The notes beneath the pieces are model-generated. The model did not search any database. It was not told the origin of the DNA and worked only from the letters and a program-made list of their open reading frames with translations. A stretch of 64,000 nt of DNA from assembly GCA_964030475.1 (NCBI GenBank), contig CAXIPT010000008.1, positions 4,497,500 to 4,561,499 on the forward strand. Reading direction: 5' to 3'. Positions within the stretch are counted from its first letter, which is position 1; every line of letters begins with the position of its first letter. Below, piece after piece: positions 36,333-50,036 of this stretch. The DNA is from Tethya wilhelma (Eukaryota; Porifera; Demospongiae; Tethyida; Tethyidae). Made by a program: the position numbers and the translations under genes.

Positions 36333-39005
36333 CATAGACTCTGAAGTTTCAACCTTTACTGGAAAGGAGTTCATTCGCTACCAGCTCAAGAGCATTGCAT
36401 CAATTCGTCCACTCCGCCAAGCCACAGACACTCAAACCTACACCACGGCCCAGAACATCATCAGAATGTCATTTGCTACCAAAGAAACCACTGGTACTCT
36501 CCTTCAGTTGGGCAACACTGACACAAGCATGGAGTATGCTGTACTAGAGGTGCATATTATCATACTCAATACCATATAGCGGGTAGATTGGGTGAGGATT
36601 AAATTTGGCGAATTGGAGAATTATTCTGCAAATCGCCAAATTAAAAATCAGCAAACAGTTTTATATGCATGCACACACATATAAACAATGCAGAATTAAT
36701 TGCCAAATTTAAAATCACTAATCATTCTAAAATGCGAATTCACCAAATTTTAAGCCCGCCAAATTTACCCACCATACGGTATCACTGAATATATTGATAT
36801 TAGATTCTGGTTATGAAAGTTATGTGTGGAATAATTAATGACACTATTTGTTTGTACTTTTGTACTGCAGATTGTGAATGTTACATAGACTCCGAAGTTT
36901 CAACCTTTACTGGAAAGGAGTTCATTCGCTACCAGCTCAAGAGCATTGCATCAATTCGCCCACTCCGCCAAGCCACAGACACTCAAACCTACACCACGGC
37001 CCAGAACATCATCAGCATGTCATTTGCTACCAAACAATCCACTGGAACTCTCCTTCAGTTGGGCAACACCGACACAAGCATGGAGTATGCTGTACTAGAG
37101 GTGCATATTATCATACTCAATACCGTATAGCGGGTAGATTGGGTGAGGATTAAATTTGGCGAATTGGAGAATTATTCTGCAAATCGCCAAATTAAAAATT
37201 AGCAAACAGTTTTATATGCACGCACATTATAAGCAATGCAGCGTGCAGAATTAAATTGGCATATTTAAAATCACTAATCATGTTAAAATGCAAATTTGTC
37301 AAAATTTTAAGCCCACCAAATTTACCCACTATACGGTATCACTGAATATATTGATATTAGATTCTGGTTATGAAAGTTACATGTGCAATAATTAATGACA
37401 CTATTTGTTTGTAATTTTGCATTGCAGATTGTGAATGGATATTTGCAGTTCCGATACAACCTTGGTAGTGGAGAGAGCTTACTTCAAGTCTTCTCCATTT
37501 CAGTTACTGATAACATGTTTCATTCGGTCGTCATTTCAAGAACTGAACAAGCAACGGAAATAATCGTAGATGATTCTTTTGTGAACAGAAGCCTCTCGCC
37601 AGGAACAGAAGTAACGTTAGACATTCCCATTGGATCCATCTATCTTGGCGCTAGTGTGAACAGTCAAGAGGGGACACCAGTGAATGGGTTCTCCGGTTGC
37701 ATAATGGGAGCAAGGATAGATCGCAAAGAACTCCCAGGTGGAGGAGGAGAAAACAGTGACTTTACAACCGTATCGTTTTCAAGTGGCATCAAAGATGGAT
37801 GTCCAATTGGCTCGCTACAAGAGAGTCCCCAACAGATGTCCTACGTGTACATTGTGCTGGGCGTGGGCATAACGGTGTTGGTCATCATAGTTGCAGTGTT
37901 TGTGCTGGTGTGTATGCTAGCTCAATGGGGGTGGAATCAGAACAGGGAGCACAGTGTTACCATCAACCGGAGAAGGGGAGGAGGGGGGGACTCACCAGGA
38001 CATAACGGATTCTCATGGCAACCGGCCAGCTACAATATGTCTTCCATGGCCAGTCCACACGGGACTTATAAGACGGCTCTCGATAGTCCAACTGCCGATG
38101 AAACGGGATTCAGTCACTTTAACTTTGACAATGTATCTTCGGTCATTGCTCCTCCCACTAATGTTCCCACTCCCATTGTACCTGTCACAGATGTACCCGT
38201 TTCGGTTACCAGTGACACAGACATTGATGAAACTAGCTTTATAGAACGCAGTCCCGAGTCTCGAGCATCGACAAAACGGCACAAGATTATATCTCCTCCA
38301 GTGGAAGGCTTTTCACTCGTCAGTCAATCCAATCCAGGCTACCTTGAAGAGTCGCCCGAGACAGCTCGTAGAGGTACCGGACCCGATCGTGAACCACCTC
38401 CTGTTGCCGAGCACTTTCACATCAGATCTCCATCGGGACAACTGTCGTTGGGATCACTCACGTCTGATGCCACTACACTCCCACCTCCCATTGACGTGAA
38501 GGACTTTAGAGCCGTCCACAAGCGAGTAGAGGTAGCGAATAATGAAAACGAAAATGCCAATATGGATGAAGTGAAACACTACAAGGAGGAAGGTGATTAT
38601 GAACCGTTAGGATCGCTGGGTTCACTTTTGGATTTTCTAAGAGACGCTGAAAAGGAGCCAACCGATGAGATTCTTATTTCAAACGACAAAGAAGGCCGTC
38701 CAGTTCAGCAAGTGTCAGCTAATGAGGAAGAAATGAACACTGACATATCAATGGGAGAGCACAGTAGTTCTCAAGAGAATCTGATAGAAGACAAGAATAG
38801 GAGAAATACTTCATTGCGAGCTAGTCAGAGAAACAAGCTTAGGACTACAAAAGAATCAAGAAGTACTTCATCGTCAAAGAAAGTACCGTTGATTTCTCAG
38901 GCCTATCGGCCCGGTCAGATGAAATCGACCAACATTCTTGAGAGATTTCACAACGAGATGTTTGGTCACAGACCAACACCCATAGAGACTTCAGCACTAG
39001 TATAA
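21418..39005 (+). CDS. Giant Fat-like cadherin (about 40 cadherin repeats, EGF, laminin-G, TM)
   Basis: Coding exons: 21418-35352 (13,935 nt, no stop), 35431-35507, 35969-36264, one of two alternative exons (36338-36549 or 36889-37100), 37428-39005. The total is 16,098 nt (5365 residues). There is a signal peptide at residues 1-20 or so. About 39 repeat boundaries of the DxNDNxPxF type define some 40 cadherin repeats; several linkers are degenerate (for example near residues 990, 2040 and 2650). Then come a juxta-cadherin region, an EGF at about 4516-4549 ([20 protein letters not shown]), laminin-G 1, EGF 2 (PPCKNGGRC) and laminin-G 2. A single TM lies at about 4979-5004, followed by a cytoplasmic tail of about 360 residues ending TSALV. 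Repeat number plus EGF/LamG order resembles Fat/Fat-like receptors (calcium-dependent adhesion, planar polarity). The tail shows no catenin-binding motif I recognise. Confidence 0.85.
35529..35751. repeat. MITE copy A (TACCGTATAGC-type ends)
   Basis: Intronic element with imperfect terminal inverted repeats: starts ...ctgtagcacaaaatattgg and ends ccaaatttttgtgctata..acggta. Its interior (aataaaatttgg, aatttcatgattgg) matches copy B at 58552-58754, showing a dispersed family. Confidence 0.75.
36287..36330. repeat. (CA)n microsatellite before laminin-G exon copy 1
   Basis: CA array ending immediately before TACATAG, the presumed acceptor of exon copy 1. Confidence 0.9.
36338..36549 (+). other. 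Laminin-G exon, copy 1 (possible mutually exclusive exon)
   Basis: 212-nt exon, entry phase 1 and exit phase 0, encoding [12 protein letters not shown] through MEYAVLE. It is nearly identical to copy 2 at 36889-37100, with substitutions such as [15 protein letters not shown] against [15 protein letters not shown]. Acceptor TACATAG follows a CA repeat; donor GAG/gtgcat. Confidence 0.7.
36570..36781. repeat. MITE copy C, inside first duplicated intron
   Basis: Ends taccatatagcgggtagatt and aaatttacccaccatacggta are inverted repeats. Related by its terminal sequence to copies A and B, and directly homologous to copy D, with which it was duplicated. Confidence 0.75.
36889..37100 (+). other. Laminin-G exon, copy 2
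   Basis: Same length and phases as copy 1. Upstream of it, ctgcagATTGTGAATG (36865-36880) copies the acceptor and first 10 bases of the exon at 37428, marking the duplication junction. Using that acceptor from the EGF exon gives an open frame ([10 protein letters not shown]); using it from copy 1 gives a TAG stop within six codons. Confidence 0.75.
37121..37338. repeat. MITE copy D, inside second duplicated intron
   Basis: Starts taccgtatagcgggtagatt and ends aaatttacccactatacggta, clear terminal inverted repeats of about 25 bp. Diverged from copy C by scattered substitutions and small indels. Confidence 0.8.
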
Positions 39006-39222
39006 GCTAGTACAGCAGCAGCTGTTTTTGTAATTTTTTTTGTTTTTTTTTCTTTAAAAAATTTAATATTATAGTCACACACTGATACATCAGCAAGCAG
39101 TTTGCACTTAAATTTCTTAATACATTGTTTTTACACCATCAGATTCATGTTATTATTATGTACAATAAATATTATAAATAAAGTTTCAAACCTACAATAA
39201 AACTTAATACAATAACAGTAGT

Positions 39223-40077
39223 CTACTTGGTCTTCTCTTTTGGCCTGTAATTCTTCAGTATTCTCTGAATATGGTAGCCATAATAAAGAAGGATGAGACC
39301 TGGGAACACCAACCAACAGCCATTGGGGATCAGAAACAGAAAGATGAACTGCATCCAATCTAAATGCCCAACTAGATGTGCTCCATTGCACGGTGCTGTG
39401 TATTGTGCCATGTAGATGGTAGTCTTCCAGAAAGTGAGTGAACTGACAAAAAATCCACACAGCAGTGCTCCTCTGTTCTTATTGATTAGCTGCATGGCAT
39501 AATATATCATGGTCAAGAAAAATGTTCACATTGACGAATTACACACACACACAGATAATAGTTCTAGCTGCATGACATTGTACAACAGTATTATACCAGT
39601 GTTAAAGTAGCCAAGTTCAGACAAACTTCAACTAGATTCAACCTGCATGTTCAACAAACATGCAGAGATGAAATCGAGTGTTCGCTATTCCATCCCTTAT
39701 GCCTTCCCCACACCCAACACCATGCATTCAACTGTACCATGACTGGGCCAGTCCAAACGAGTCCTCCAGATCAGCATATCTTGTGTCGACCCACATGTAC
39801 AACTCATCTGCAGACACACAAGCACTCATCAATGCAACTAGTGATGCTTAATCTATTTTTTTTTCCTCTTTTTTTTTCTTACAAGGTTTCCATATGAAGT
39901 GAAGGTCACCCCCTGGCATGCTTCTTGGTCGCAGGAGAACAAAGAAGGTATCCCAAATAACCACCACTGAGGCAACAGCAAACCACAGCACTACTAATCT
40001 GAGGGAATAGAGATAATAATATTATAAATTGAATTAGCCACACACAGAGCCACACACTTTAATCACCTTGACTCCAT
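39223..40077 (-). CDS. EBP/EXPERA-like four-pass membrane protein
   Basis: Five exons on minus: 40077-40067, 39998-39883, 39807-39738, 39642-39597, 39489-39223. They sum to 510 nt (169 residues). It resembles emopamil-binding protein/EXPERA-domain proteins (sterol delta8-delta7 isomerase, TM6SF, TMEM97): WDTFFVLLRPRSMPGG, YMWVDTRYADLEDSF (EBP: KGDSRYILGDNF), WLNLVEVCLNLATL (conserved Glu in the EBP helix), FWKTTIYMAQY, then the last membrane helix IPNGCWLVFPGLILLYYG (EBP: MNALWLVLPGVLV). The C-terminus KNYRPKEKTK is lysine-rich, consistent with ER residence. Enzyme activity is not established: only part of the EBP catalytic set is evident. The 46-nt fourth exon was found because the phase otherwise fails. 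Its start lies 229 bp from the second cadherin's ATG. Confidence 0.7.
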
Positions 40078-40306
40078 CTTCATTCATATGTAATCTCCGC
40101 CCTCTTATTCTCTACAAGCTCCACCTCCTACTTGTAATTATTACATTCTTTTCATGTATCCGAGGTTACATTATTATTCATAATTTTTGCCTAGTTAGCG
40201 AAATTCCTAACCACTTCATGCAAACGCAAATAAAAATTACCTTGCAAGCACATTTTTTCAGTAAATTATTGCATGCAGTAAGTGTGTTGCAGTGACGAGC
40301 ACAATC

Positions 40307-43300
40307 ATGGCAAGACCGAGTGCTATCTCAAGATTGAAACTCTTGCTCTGTGCTGTAATTGCACTTTCTGGCTCTCTGAGAGCTGAACGAGTGTTCACAG
40401 TTGTTGAAGGACCACCAGCAAATCAGATCGTGGGTCAAGTACATGAGAGTGGAGGAACTGACTACACGTAAGTCAGCTTGTCAGCTAGGCAGTTGCACCA
40501 AATAAAAGTGTTAGAAATAGACTAATCCCATTTTTCTGACTAGTTGTGCACAACTATGATTTTTTATATTATGATATTGTGCTCAGTCAGTTTTGGGTTC
40601 TTGCACACTGATCTATGTAACTTCTATGCTTTATTAAACTTATGCAGGTTCTCTTCTAACAGTCCATGTGCAACAAACTTCACAATAGATTCAGCAACAA
40701 GCATCATTCGAACTGTTGGTTCCTTGGACAGGGAGGTGGTGTATGTGGCTGATCGAACTGACTACATTACATGTATCGTTTCATTTACACGAGATGATTT
40801 CGGAACACCTGATCTAGAGTCAGTCACCATTCGAATTTTGGACATCAACGATGATATTCCAAGGTTCGCAGGCCTCTCTAATCCTTACTATTTGCACATT
40901 GTTGAAAATCTCAACCCTCCATCACCAATATTGGCCCTCACTCCAAGAGATTACGACAGTGGAAGTAATGGTTCAGTGTCATTCAATATCATCTCTGGGA
41001 ATGATAGAGAATTCTTCTCCATTGGGCGGGTACAAGGAGACAGTCTCAATTCAACGAAACGAGTCATCTACCTCAACGATTTCCTAGACTATGAATCACT
41101 TCCTGAGAAATTCTTTAACCTGACGATCAACATTTCAGACATGGGAAGACCACAACTCTTCCAGCTGCAGGTAATCAACATTGCAGTGAATAACTCCCCT
41201 GACGAATCACCAACTTTTCCCACAAGTATGTTCATGTTTAACATTTCTGAAGAGCACCCTACTGGTCCTGAGCATTCCTTTGGTAACGTTACAGCTAATA
41301 ACATCAATCAGGTCCATGAAGGAACAATATTTTATTCCATCCTCTACGAAAACACTGTTCCCACTGAGCACCAGTTCTTTGCAGTCGTCCAAGACACAGG
41401 AGAAATCTATCTAAAGGGGCCCGTAGACATTGATGATGTGACTATAAATGCTCTCTTTCCTTATACATTCAGAGTGAGAGCCTTCAATCCTGGCATCAAT
41501 GGGTACGAGTCTGCCTCTGTGACTGTTATTGTGCAGAATGTGAACGACAATCCACCACGAATCACTTGCAGCTCGCAGAATGGTTTTTCCTGCCCTCATG
41601 AGAATGCTAACCATCTGGAGTGGACTCTACTCGAAAACAGTATCACAGATTATTTTGAAGTGGGTCACTTTGTAATAAATGCTGGAGATTTGGATGCAGC
41701 CACTAACAATATATCTGTTACCAGTAATCCTACTATTATTCTCGACCATTTCAATATCTTCGATAATTTAATTGTGGCAATTGATCAGAATCTTGACAGA
41801 GAAGCGACCCCTAATATTACCATCACAATTACAGCTTACGAACCAAACTTATCAGGAACGGCAACCATTTTCATTCAAGTTGAAGATGTAAACGACAACT
41901 CTCCCACGTTTCTGCATGAGTCTTATCAGACACAAATATCGGACAGGACACCAGTGGGTAAGGTTGTCACTACTGTGACTGCTGTTGATCCAGACAGGGG
42001 AGAGAACGGCACGGTGTTTTATTCCATCACAAATGTTGACAAAAGTGTTGCCCAAAACTGGTTTGAGATTTTGGAAAGAACCGGCGAAATCTCGGTGTCT
42101 TCTTCGGAGATTGATTACAACTCTGTTAATGGTAGGGTTGTACTCACTGTCACGGCAACAGACAATGGTGTTGAGCACTTTTCAAACTCCACGTATGTCA
42201 CAATAGATATCTCTCCCATTGTCACATTTACGCCTGCCTCTTATCTCGAATTCAAGAATCTGAGCATTGACGTGACTAGCCAAAGCTTCTCACCAATCTA
42301 CATTGAGTTTAGAACTACGCAATCTAATGGACTGTTGCTATTTCAACCCGGCTCCCAAAATGATTCATTTGGTCTTTGGTTGGAGGATGGCCGCGTCCAC
42401 TGTTGGTTTGAGAATGGTGTTGATGTGTGTGAGGATGGGATGTCTACTATTGAGAGCGTCCACAACAATGAATGGCATTCTGTTTCCTTGGATAGAAGTC
42501 CTGAAGTAAGTTAATTCTCTGTGTTTGTAAATTGTTAAAGTTTGTGTTGGCAACAAGCAAAAGTTTGTATTTTAAGCAGGATGTAATGGCCATTGTGGCT
42601 GTGATTGACCTTTAATTGATGTTATGTGTTCTTTCAAAAGACAAAATGAGTCCTATGGGTAGCCAAGCTTTTGATAAAAATAAAAATTTTTTTTAAATCA
42701 GTTTGTGATTACGCCATCATCATCATGTGTACAAGCCACCCTGGTCCTATACATACAAGTATACCTAATGGTCTTAAAACGTGACTAAGGGTAAAGTACC
42801 CTTATCGTGATGTATCACCAGTGCTATGTGTGGGCATTTCCTGATGCTAGTAGATCAGAATATGATCTACACAGATCTCCACGTGTAGGACTAGCACCCG
42901 AGGTCTGTGGGAGGAAGCTTAGAGTACACTGGGTTATCCGGGCCATGACTAATTTTGTATAGGCTATAATAGCTCACATGTGAATTATAGAATTCTCTTA
43001 AGTTTAATCATCATGCACCAGCTGTCCGTAGGATGGAAGAACTTATTGTAGGCTCTTGTCTGTGTAATCAATGATTAACCTTGCATTCTTGTGAGGGATT
43101 TCTGGTTATGATTTTCATTAAAACTCGGTCTTGTGAGCTCATTTGAATATTCAAAGTTGACCACTTATATAAGTCCATAAAAATACATGCTACAGCCTAT
43201 AGCTGCATGTGCTCTCTTGTTGGAGATATAGTGTATGATATTCATAAGGTGTTCAGGCCCTTAGGCTAAACAAATACATTGGTGGCCACAGCCATAAACA

Positions 43301-46300
43301 TTGTGAAATCATATTCTGCACATGTGGTCACAAACCAAACTGGATTGTTTTGTGTGGAGTGCACACTGTACACAAGCTCATTAGAACCACTTGGTGGTCA
43401 AGCTTTACTACCAAGAAGCATCTTATTTCCTCTCAAATGGTGAGACCAACTCCCACTCAAGCCTTCTTGAATGTGGCACAAAGTTTACTATCCACCTACA
43501 TTTTGGTCTATACTGGTGGCTTTTCATTTTGGCACTTTGATTCAAGATTTGTAGAATATCCACTTCCTTTGGACTGAACCACTTTCGTAAAAAATTAAAG
43601 CTTGCCTCTTTAATGGGATATCCACCCACCTTCTCTTTGTGTGTGAGGATGTTGGTTTGAATAGGACCAACTGGGATAACATTTTGAACCTCTCTTGGCC
43701 AGTCAGTATCTAAACTATGTGGCAATTGCTTGTGTAAACACTAGCCTCTCCCTCAACTCATTATACCTTTTCAGAGGCTGGATTCTGCACATAGTGTGAT
43801 ATTGGACTGGTTGTGTTTGCATGGAAAAAGAATTTGGAGTACGTGGCTGGCAAAAGTAATTGTATTTTTTGTCTTATCTTGTACATACAGTCTGGGAACT
43901 TGGTTCTGTCTGTGTGGCTGACTGATTTTCAAGAGACAAGTCGAACTGGCAGACTGCTTGCTTCATCACTAGCCAGGTAAGCTAGGGAGTGAAGTAATGA
44001 TGATTAAGGATGTTTTTGTTGCAAAATGCAACCCCCAAATTATACAATATCAAACATATGGGGTTTCTCAGGTTAAGTGTGCTGTTGGTATAACTGATTA
44101 TTATCAACTGTTTGTACTAATATTGTTTCACTCAAAACAAACTTTGTCAATTACTGGTAACCATCCTTCCAATTATCGCTAACCAGACCACTTATGGAAG
44201 TACCTCAGTGTGTTGATGTAATAACACCTTTCTCTCCACCCCCTCAAATCAAATACAGCTGCTCTTTTTGCATGTGTCAGACTGTATGTGTACACACATT
44301 GCTCCTCATTATGCTCATTTCTAGTGGCTTCGTGCATCTAGCTCTAAAAATCAAAACCTTTGAGGTTTCTTAAATGGAGCGAAAGTTTTCAGAATTACTG
44401 GAATCGGGTGACAACATACTTTTGGTCGATTGAATAAGTCTGTGCCAAAGGCTCTAGTACTATGTGGTTTGGCTAACTAGTGTTCAAACATTCTGAATCA
44501 CTGTGCCAGTGTATGTCGAGTTAAGCCAGCTATCTGTGGCAAAATGTTTTGAGGTATGCGCCATTTGATGTTGCCTTGTCCTCCCCCACTGGTTGGTCAT
44601 TTGCTGAAGTGATAGGATTAGCAACCCTTTTCTTTTTTATTTAGCATAAGTTTAAACTGTGTATGTTTGTGACAAGATGCAGTCGTATCCAAACACCTTG
44701 CCAGAGGGCACTAAAGTGTCCAATTATACCAGCAAATGGACATTGATCTTGCATATCCCAGATGTCAGCATACGAAAAGTTAGACACTTTATAGCAGTTA
44801 ATTTTTCATGTGATATGTTGATCTGCAACCAGTAAGTGAGTAGTTCTGAGTTCCAGCTAATTTCAAAATAATAGCATGTAGTATTGAACAACTTTCTGCA
44901 TTAGCTAAATTTATGTAAAGGGGATCGAAAATTAAGGGAAGTGGGGAAATTTCAACTCTTTGGAAAGATCTTAAATCAGAAACTTTTTGTAGTACGAGGA
45001 AAAAAAGTATATATATGTTTTTCCCTTATTGGCCTCAGTTATTGTTTCTTGTGAGATTGGGAGATAGATGGTCTGGTCAGAGGGTGTGGGACTAGGCTCA
45101 GGGATGGTACCTTACTTCAGACTAAATAGGAAATGTTTGTCATTTTGAAACGTCTATTTTCAGTCTCTGTCGCAACAACAAATGCCTGTAGTGATGGTAA
45201 GAATTTATACACCTATTCTTTGTGTGCTTTGTTATCCATCTTTGAGCTAATCTTTTGACCATAATCTTGGAGATAAAACTTCAAATTGTACTGACATTGC
45301 TGGACCATGACTGGTAGTTTGTGTAGCATTGGGTTATGGCTAATCTGCAGCCACTTAGTGGCCAAGAGAGTCATACAAGTGTGACAGAGATAAGCCTTAT
45401 TTGCTCACCACATGTAAGGTACCAGACATGACATGTTACTTGCATGCATGCTTACATGTGTTACTGCATGGTGCAAGTCACATACTTGCACTCTAAACCA
45501 TTGGTAGTAAACATAAGTTCTCCAGACACTACAGAAATGCAGCAGCACACACAGAGTATACAAACACATGGTGAGTTATTTTAGCTGCTCTGAATCTTAG
45601 CTCCCCAGATCTCTGAGTTTTTATAACTACAAGCACCATCTTTACATCTGCATATTCTACAATTAGTACTAATTTGGGGGGCAAATTCATCTGTATCAGA
45701 GTAGAGCTCAAATTTTCCCATAAATTACCAGTCACTACACCCTCTATGGAAAACATATTCTGGACTCTGAGAATGTGTGCACCCATCAACAGAAGCTCTC
45801 TCTGCTGTGATTCTATTCAACCCTCACTCCTCACGACACATCATTGCATCTTGTACCTTAAAAATTCCTTTATTACATGCACCCATCTTGTACCTTAAAA
45901 ATTCCTTTATTACATGCACCATGGTTGAGATATAAAATTGGATTCTGTCACTTGGCAACGATAGGTGTATCTATATCAACCACACATGTGCAAACAGCTC
46001 CTGTTCACTGAGCACCTTGTGATGTAAGACTGCACCCAAAACACTCTGGATAATATCACTACTAGTAGACAGCTCATAGCCAGCACACTCTCTAGCAGTC
46101 TCTATATATATAGACGAAAACAGAATTGTACACAACACACAAACGTGATAAATTGAGCGTTGACAGCACAGGACCAAGCATCTAAGATAGCCTATATCAC
46201 TACTCGTAGACAGCTCATAGCCAACACGCTCTCTAGCAGTCTCTAGACAAAAACAGAATGGTACACAACACACAAACATGATAAATTGAGCAATATATAG

Positions 46301-48635
46301 TTGACAGCACAGGACCAAGCATCTAAGATAGCCTATACCAGTCATCAAATTTTGCCTCATCTTTCCCTTTATACTTTATCCATGGAGGCTGTTGGTTTGT
46401 TGTTGTTATCTGGCTGGTAGGCTGAGTTGTGTGCAAAGGTGACTATATCCCTTGAACCTGAACCTGGCTAGCATACTTTATTATGTAATGCAGCTTTATA
46501 GCTCAAGTTTAGCTGTAAACAAAATTACTGGCATTCCAAAGTTCTTCATATTCCAATGATTTAGAGTACATATTTCACACTTTAGTGCACCCAATGATTA
46601 AATCGGACTGCCTTTCTACAGTGCTGCAATAACAGCTAATGGAGACTGCATTCAGAGAAAAGTTTTGACAGTTTGTGACTAAAACGACTAATTATACCTC
46701 CTTTTCTGTGAGATGCAAACTCTTTGTTGGTTCTTAGGGTGTGAAGTTCCCCCGATGACTGGTTAGTTCATTCTACTGGCATGTAGTGGAATGTTGTCTG
46801 TTCAAACAGTGCACACCAACCACCTGCACCTGTGTAAATCTTCACCGTGGGACGAAACAGAGAGGAATGACCGTCTGAGGGTGATTAGGAGATCGAACAA
46901 ACAAACAGGTGTAATGTGACGTCACCATACGTATGTGCTCATGCAGCTCGGGCCCAATTCACTGACTGCATTTGAATATTTTTTTATAGTTTGGCACATT
47001 TTGGATTTAACTGTGTAGCAGATGAGAGTGTGTGAATGTTTAAATCACTTGTTACTGTCACACACCTTATTGTATAATCTTATGTTGTCGCTTCACGCTG
47101 GCTGGCTAGATTATTTAAGAAATTTCCAACAAATATTTGTGCATGTGTGTGTCCTCACTCCCTCTTTCTGTGTGTGTGCAAGTGGCTGTGTCAACGCATG
47201 GTTGTTTTTTGCATCCGCCACCTACCTTGAGTCTTGTTTTGAGAGGCGTCCCAGTTCTTCTCCTCTCTCGGGCCTCCACTGGAGATTGACCAATGGTGTG
47301 CACCAATGCTAATGCACTTTCAATGACCCGTGACATTAGGACATTGAATAAGTGGTACATACACACATAAACTAGTACACGAATTATTCTGTGATGTAGA
47401 AGCTAGATGATGCAGGACTTGTTTTGCATGTAACTAAGAGACGCGACACTCCTCCACTTTGATTCAAACTGGCACCGTACCTTCATGCTCGATAGATGCG
47501 ACCTCTAGTCGGTGCTTGTGGTTTAATTGTTATTCACATTTTAATGAAGAGAGAAACCCCTATTATTAGAACAAGGAATGGACTCTTTGGAATTATCACT
47601 TTATCTCCAGGCTCTAGTCAAACTCTAGGGAAAATGCTCCTCTATCGGTCGATCATCATTATGTCAAATGGTTCCCACCCTCTCCCACACGCTTATCCCA
47701 ACAGTTCTACTCGTACACTTTTACACCACCTGTCATATCTCTAGCGCTGCATGAGAAAGAACACTTCCCCCTTTGCTCCTACGAAACCCCAAACTCCAAG
47801 CTCTATAGTGGTCCAAGATGTAGGCATGTACTATTATACCCAGTGCAGTTTTAACACCAAAGAGATCTGCTCTGATAGTGCAGGTATCATGTTTACAGAA
47901 GCCATTGGTGGTCAGGAGATAGGTCATGGGGAGGCACACAGGTTTGAACTCATCCCACACAATTAATTGCAACCACTGCCAGGAGGTGTGGCTTCATTTG
48001 CCTGAGGGGATCCGAAACATAATCATGCAAAATTAATTATAACTATACATGTACAAAACCAGTCTAATCGAGCTGACCTTCTGGCCATCTTACATATCAG
48101 GATGTAAGCTGGTTGTTTCTAGCACCATTTACTGGAAAGCTACAATTTGCAGCAAAACAGATCTTTCTGGCAATAGTAATCTGATACTCTGCAAGGAATT
48201 GCTAAATTTGACCAGTGCATGTAATTATATGTCCTGTGTATACATACGTGTGTACTGTTGGGCATTTCTTCCTATTCATTAAATTAGTACTACTAATGAT
48301 TTAATTGATCGTGGACTAATGTAATAGTAACATACAGTGGAAGTGTACACAACATCTGTTTACGGTGTGTGAACTTCAGTGTCTCTTCTCAAACCTTGTT
48401 AGCACGTGAAGAATGTCCTTGCATCTGGCATGCACTCATGCATGCATGCATGGGCTGCCATGTTTGTGTTGTCCTCTAGAGGATTGTTATGCATGCCATA
48501 CTCAATGGACCGATGGTAATTGTTGGTTTGGAGCTTTTGAGCCATTTAATGTAGAATCTGGTGAATACCACACTGTGATAATATACTCACACTATAGTGT
48601 TTTGATGCAGCTGCACACATACCAACTCACTCACA

Positions 48636-48672
<37 letters not shown>

Positions 48673-49975
48673 TGTTATTGTAGCGCCAGTCGACAATTGT
48701 AGCCAGGTTTCTACTCCGCTAGAATGCTATAGCGTTGTGACTATTAAAATCATATTACTATCCTATTAAACGCAGAGCAGACAGTAGTCAACACTCACAG
48801 CCTCGTTTTGACACATTCCTCGAATTGTTTCACAGATTGATCTCACCGATAGCTAGTCAAATGTCGTACTCTCATCCATCTATCGCACACACACACACGC
48901 ACACTCACGCTTTCGATCTTGCAATGAAAGAGGCTGGGCATGTTTATACATGCCTGTCTGGTACCCACCATTCCCCCATACTTTACATGTGGGCGTAGGT
49001 TAGACTAAAGCATTCATTTCCTGCCATATGCTAAGCTGTTAACCGGCTTTTGATGCATTTTTCAGGAGATGATAAGCACTGATAAGTCTTGCCAGCTGTC
49101 CCACATGGTTCCTGTTCATGCATACTAGATGTCATCACTGATAAAAATTGATCCACTTGAATGAATTTGTTGTCAAAAGTGAAATGGATTATTTACTTGT
49201 TCTTATCTCTTGTGGTTTTTTCCTTCAATGCTCTTACCGTGAATTTCAACCGGAGGTTAGCACTAGACCATACAAGTTGTTCCGTACAATGCCCATGCAG
49301 AACATGGACTTTTAGCATAGCATAGCAGGACCTACTTGTGTATGTCATTGTGCACCATCTCCTAAGCTTGAGCTAAGATATAAGTCGAGTAGGCTGCATG
49401 CACTTAATGCCAACTTAAAATGCAGTTTCTTTTGTCTGTGTACAGGCAGAGTACATTCAATGATGCAATTGTGTTTACACTACAAATCACAGCATCAGTG
49501 AGATCAACACAGAGAAATTGATATCAATTGCACTCATTAATAAAGAATGCTTCGTACACAAGGAGCGTGTGAGTATGTGTGCACACAGCGTGCTTCTGTT
49601 GCACCTCCTAATGTACACCAGCCACTGTATAAGAGCTCCATTGTTTGCACACTAGTCATTAGCATTCACGGCAACCAACACAATGGGAAATAGATGTTGA
49701 CTTACAAATAGCTGGAGCATCCCCAGTGAATGTGGCAAAGATTTCTCATCAAAGAGAAAGCTAATGCACTACATTGGACGACGGCTATTAGGGAGACGAA
49801 ATTATGTTGACAGCCTGCCAAGAGTGTTTCTTCCACCCTCCACCCAACTTTTTAAGCTCATTATCATGGTTTTGTGACAAAACCTCAAATCTGATTAGAA
49901 CCTCTTAGGAAACAGCTATGCCTGACCACCCAGCTCTAAAGCTACATGACCCACCTTCATGAAGCATGAGCTAGC

Positions 49976-50036
<61 letters not shown>

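Noticed and set aside
45164..45187. Possible 24-nt EGF-like exon (SLCRNNKC) in the long cadherin intron
   Set aside because: Its donor gtagtg is poor and it needs a stop avoided by a two-base choice; the 35-nt segment at 47849 alone satisfies the phase.
46053..46337. CRISPR-like or satellite array
   Set aside because: Only two units, diverged, no spacers, and the genome is animal.
47022..47312. 96-codon ORF in the long intron
   Set aside because: Low-complexity, no recognisable domain, no splice context; likely chance.
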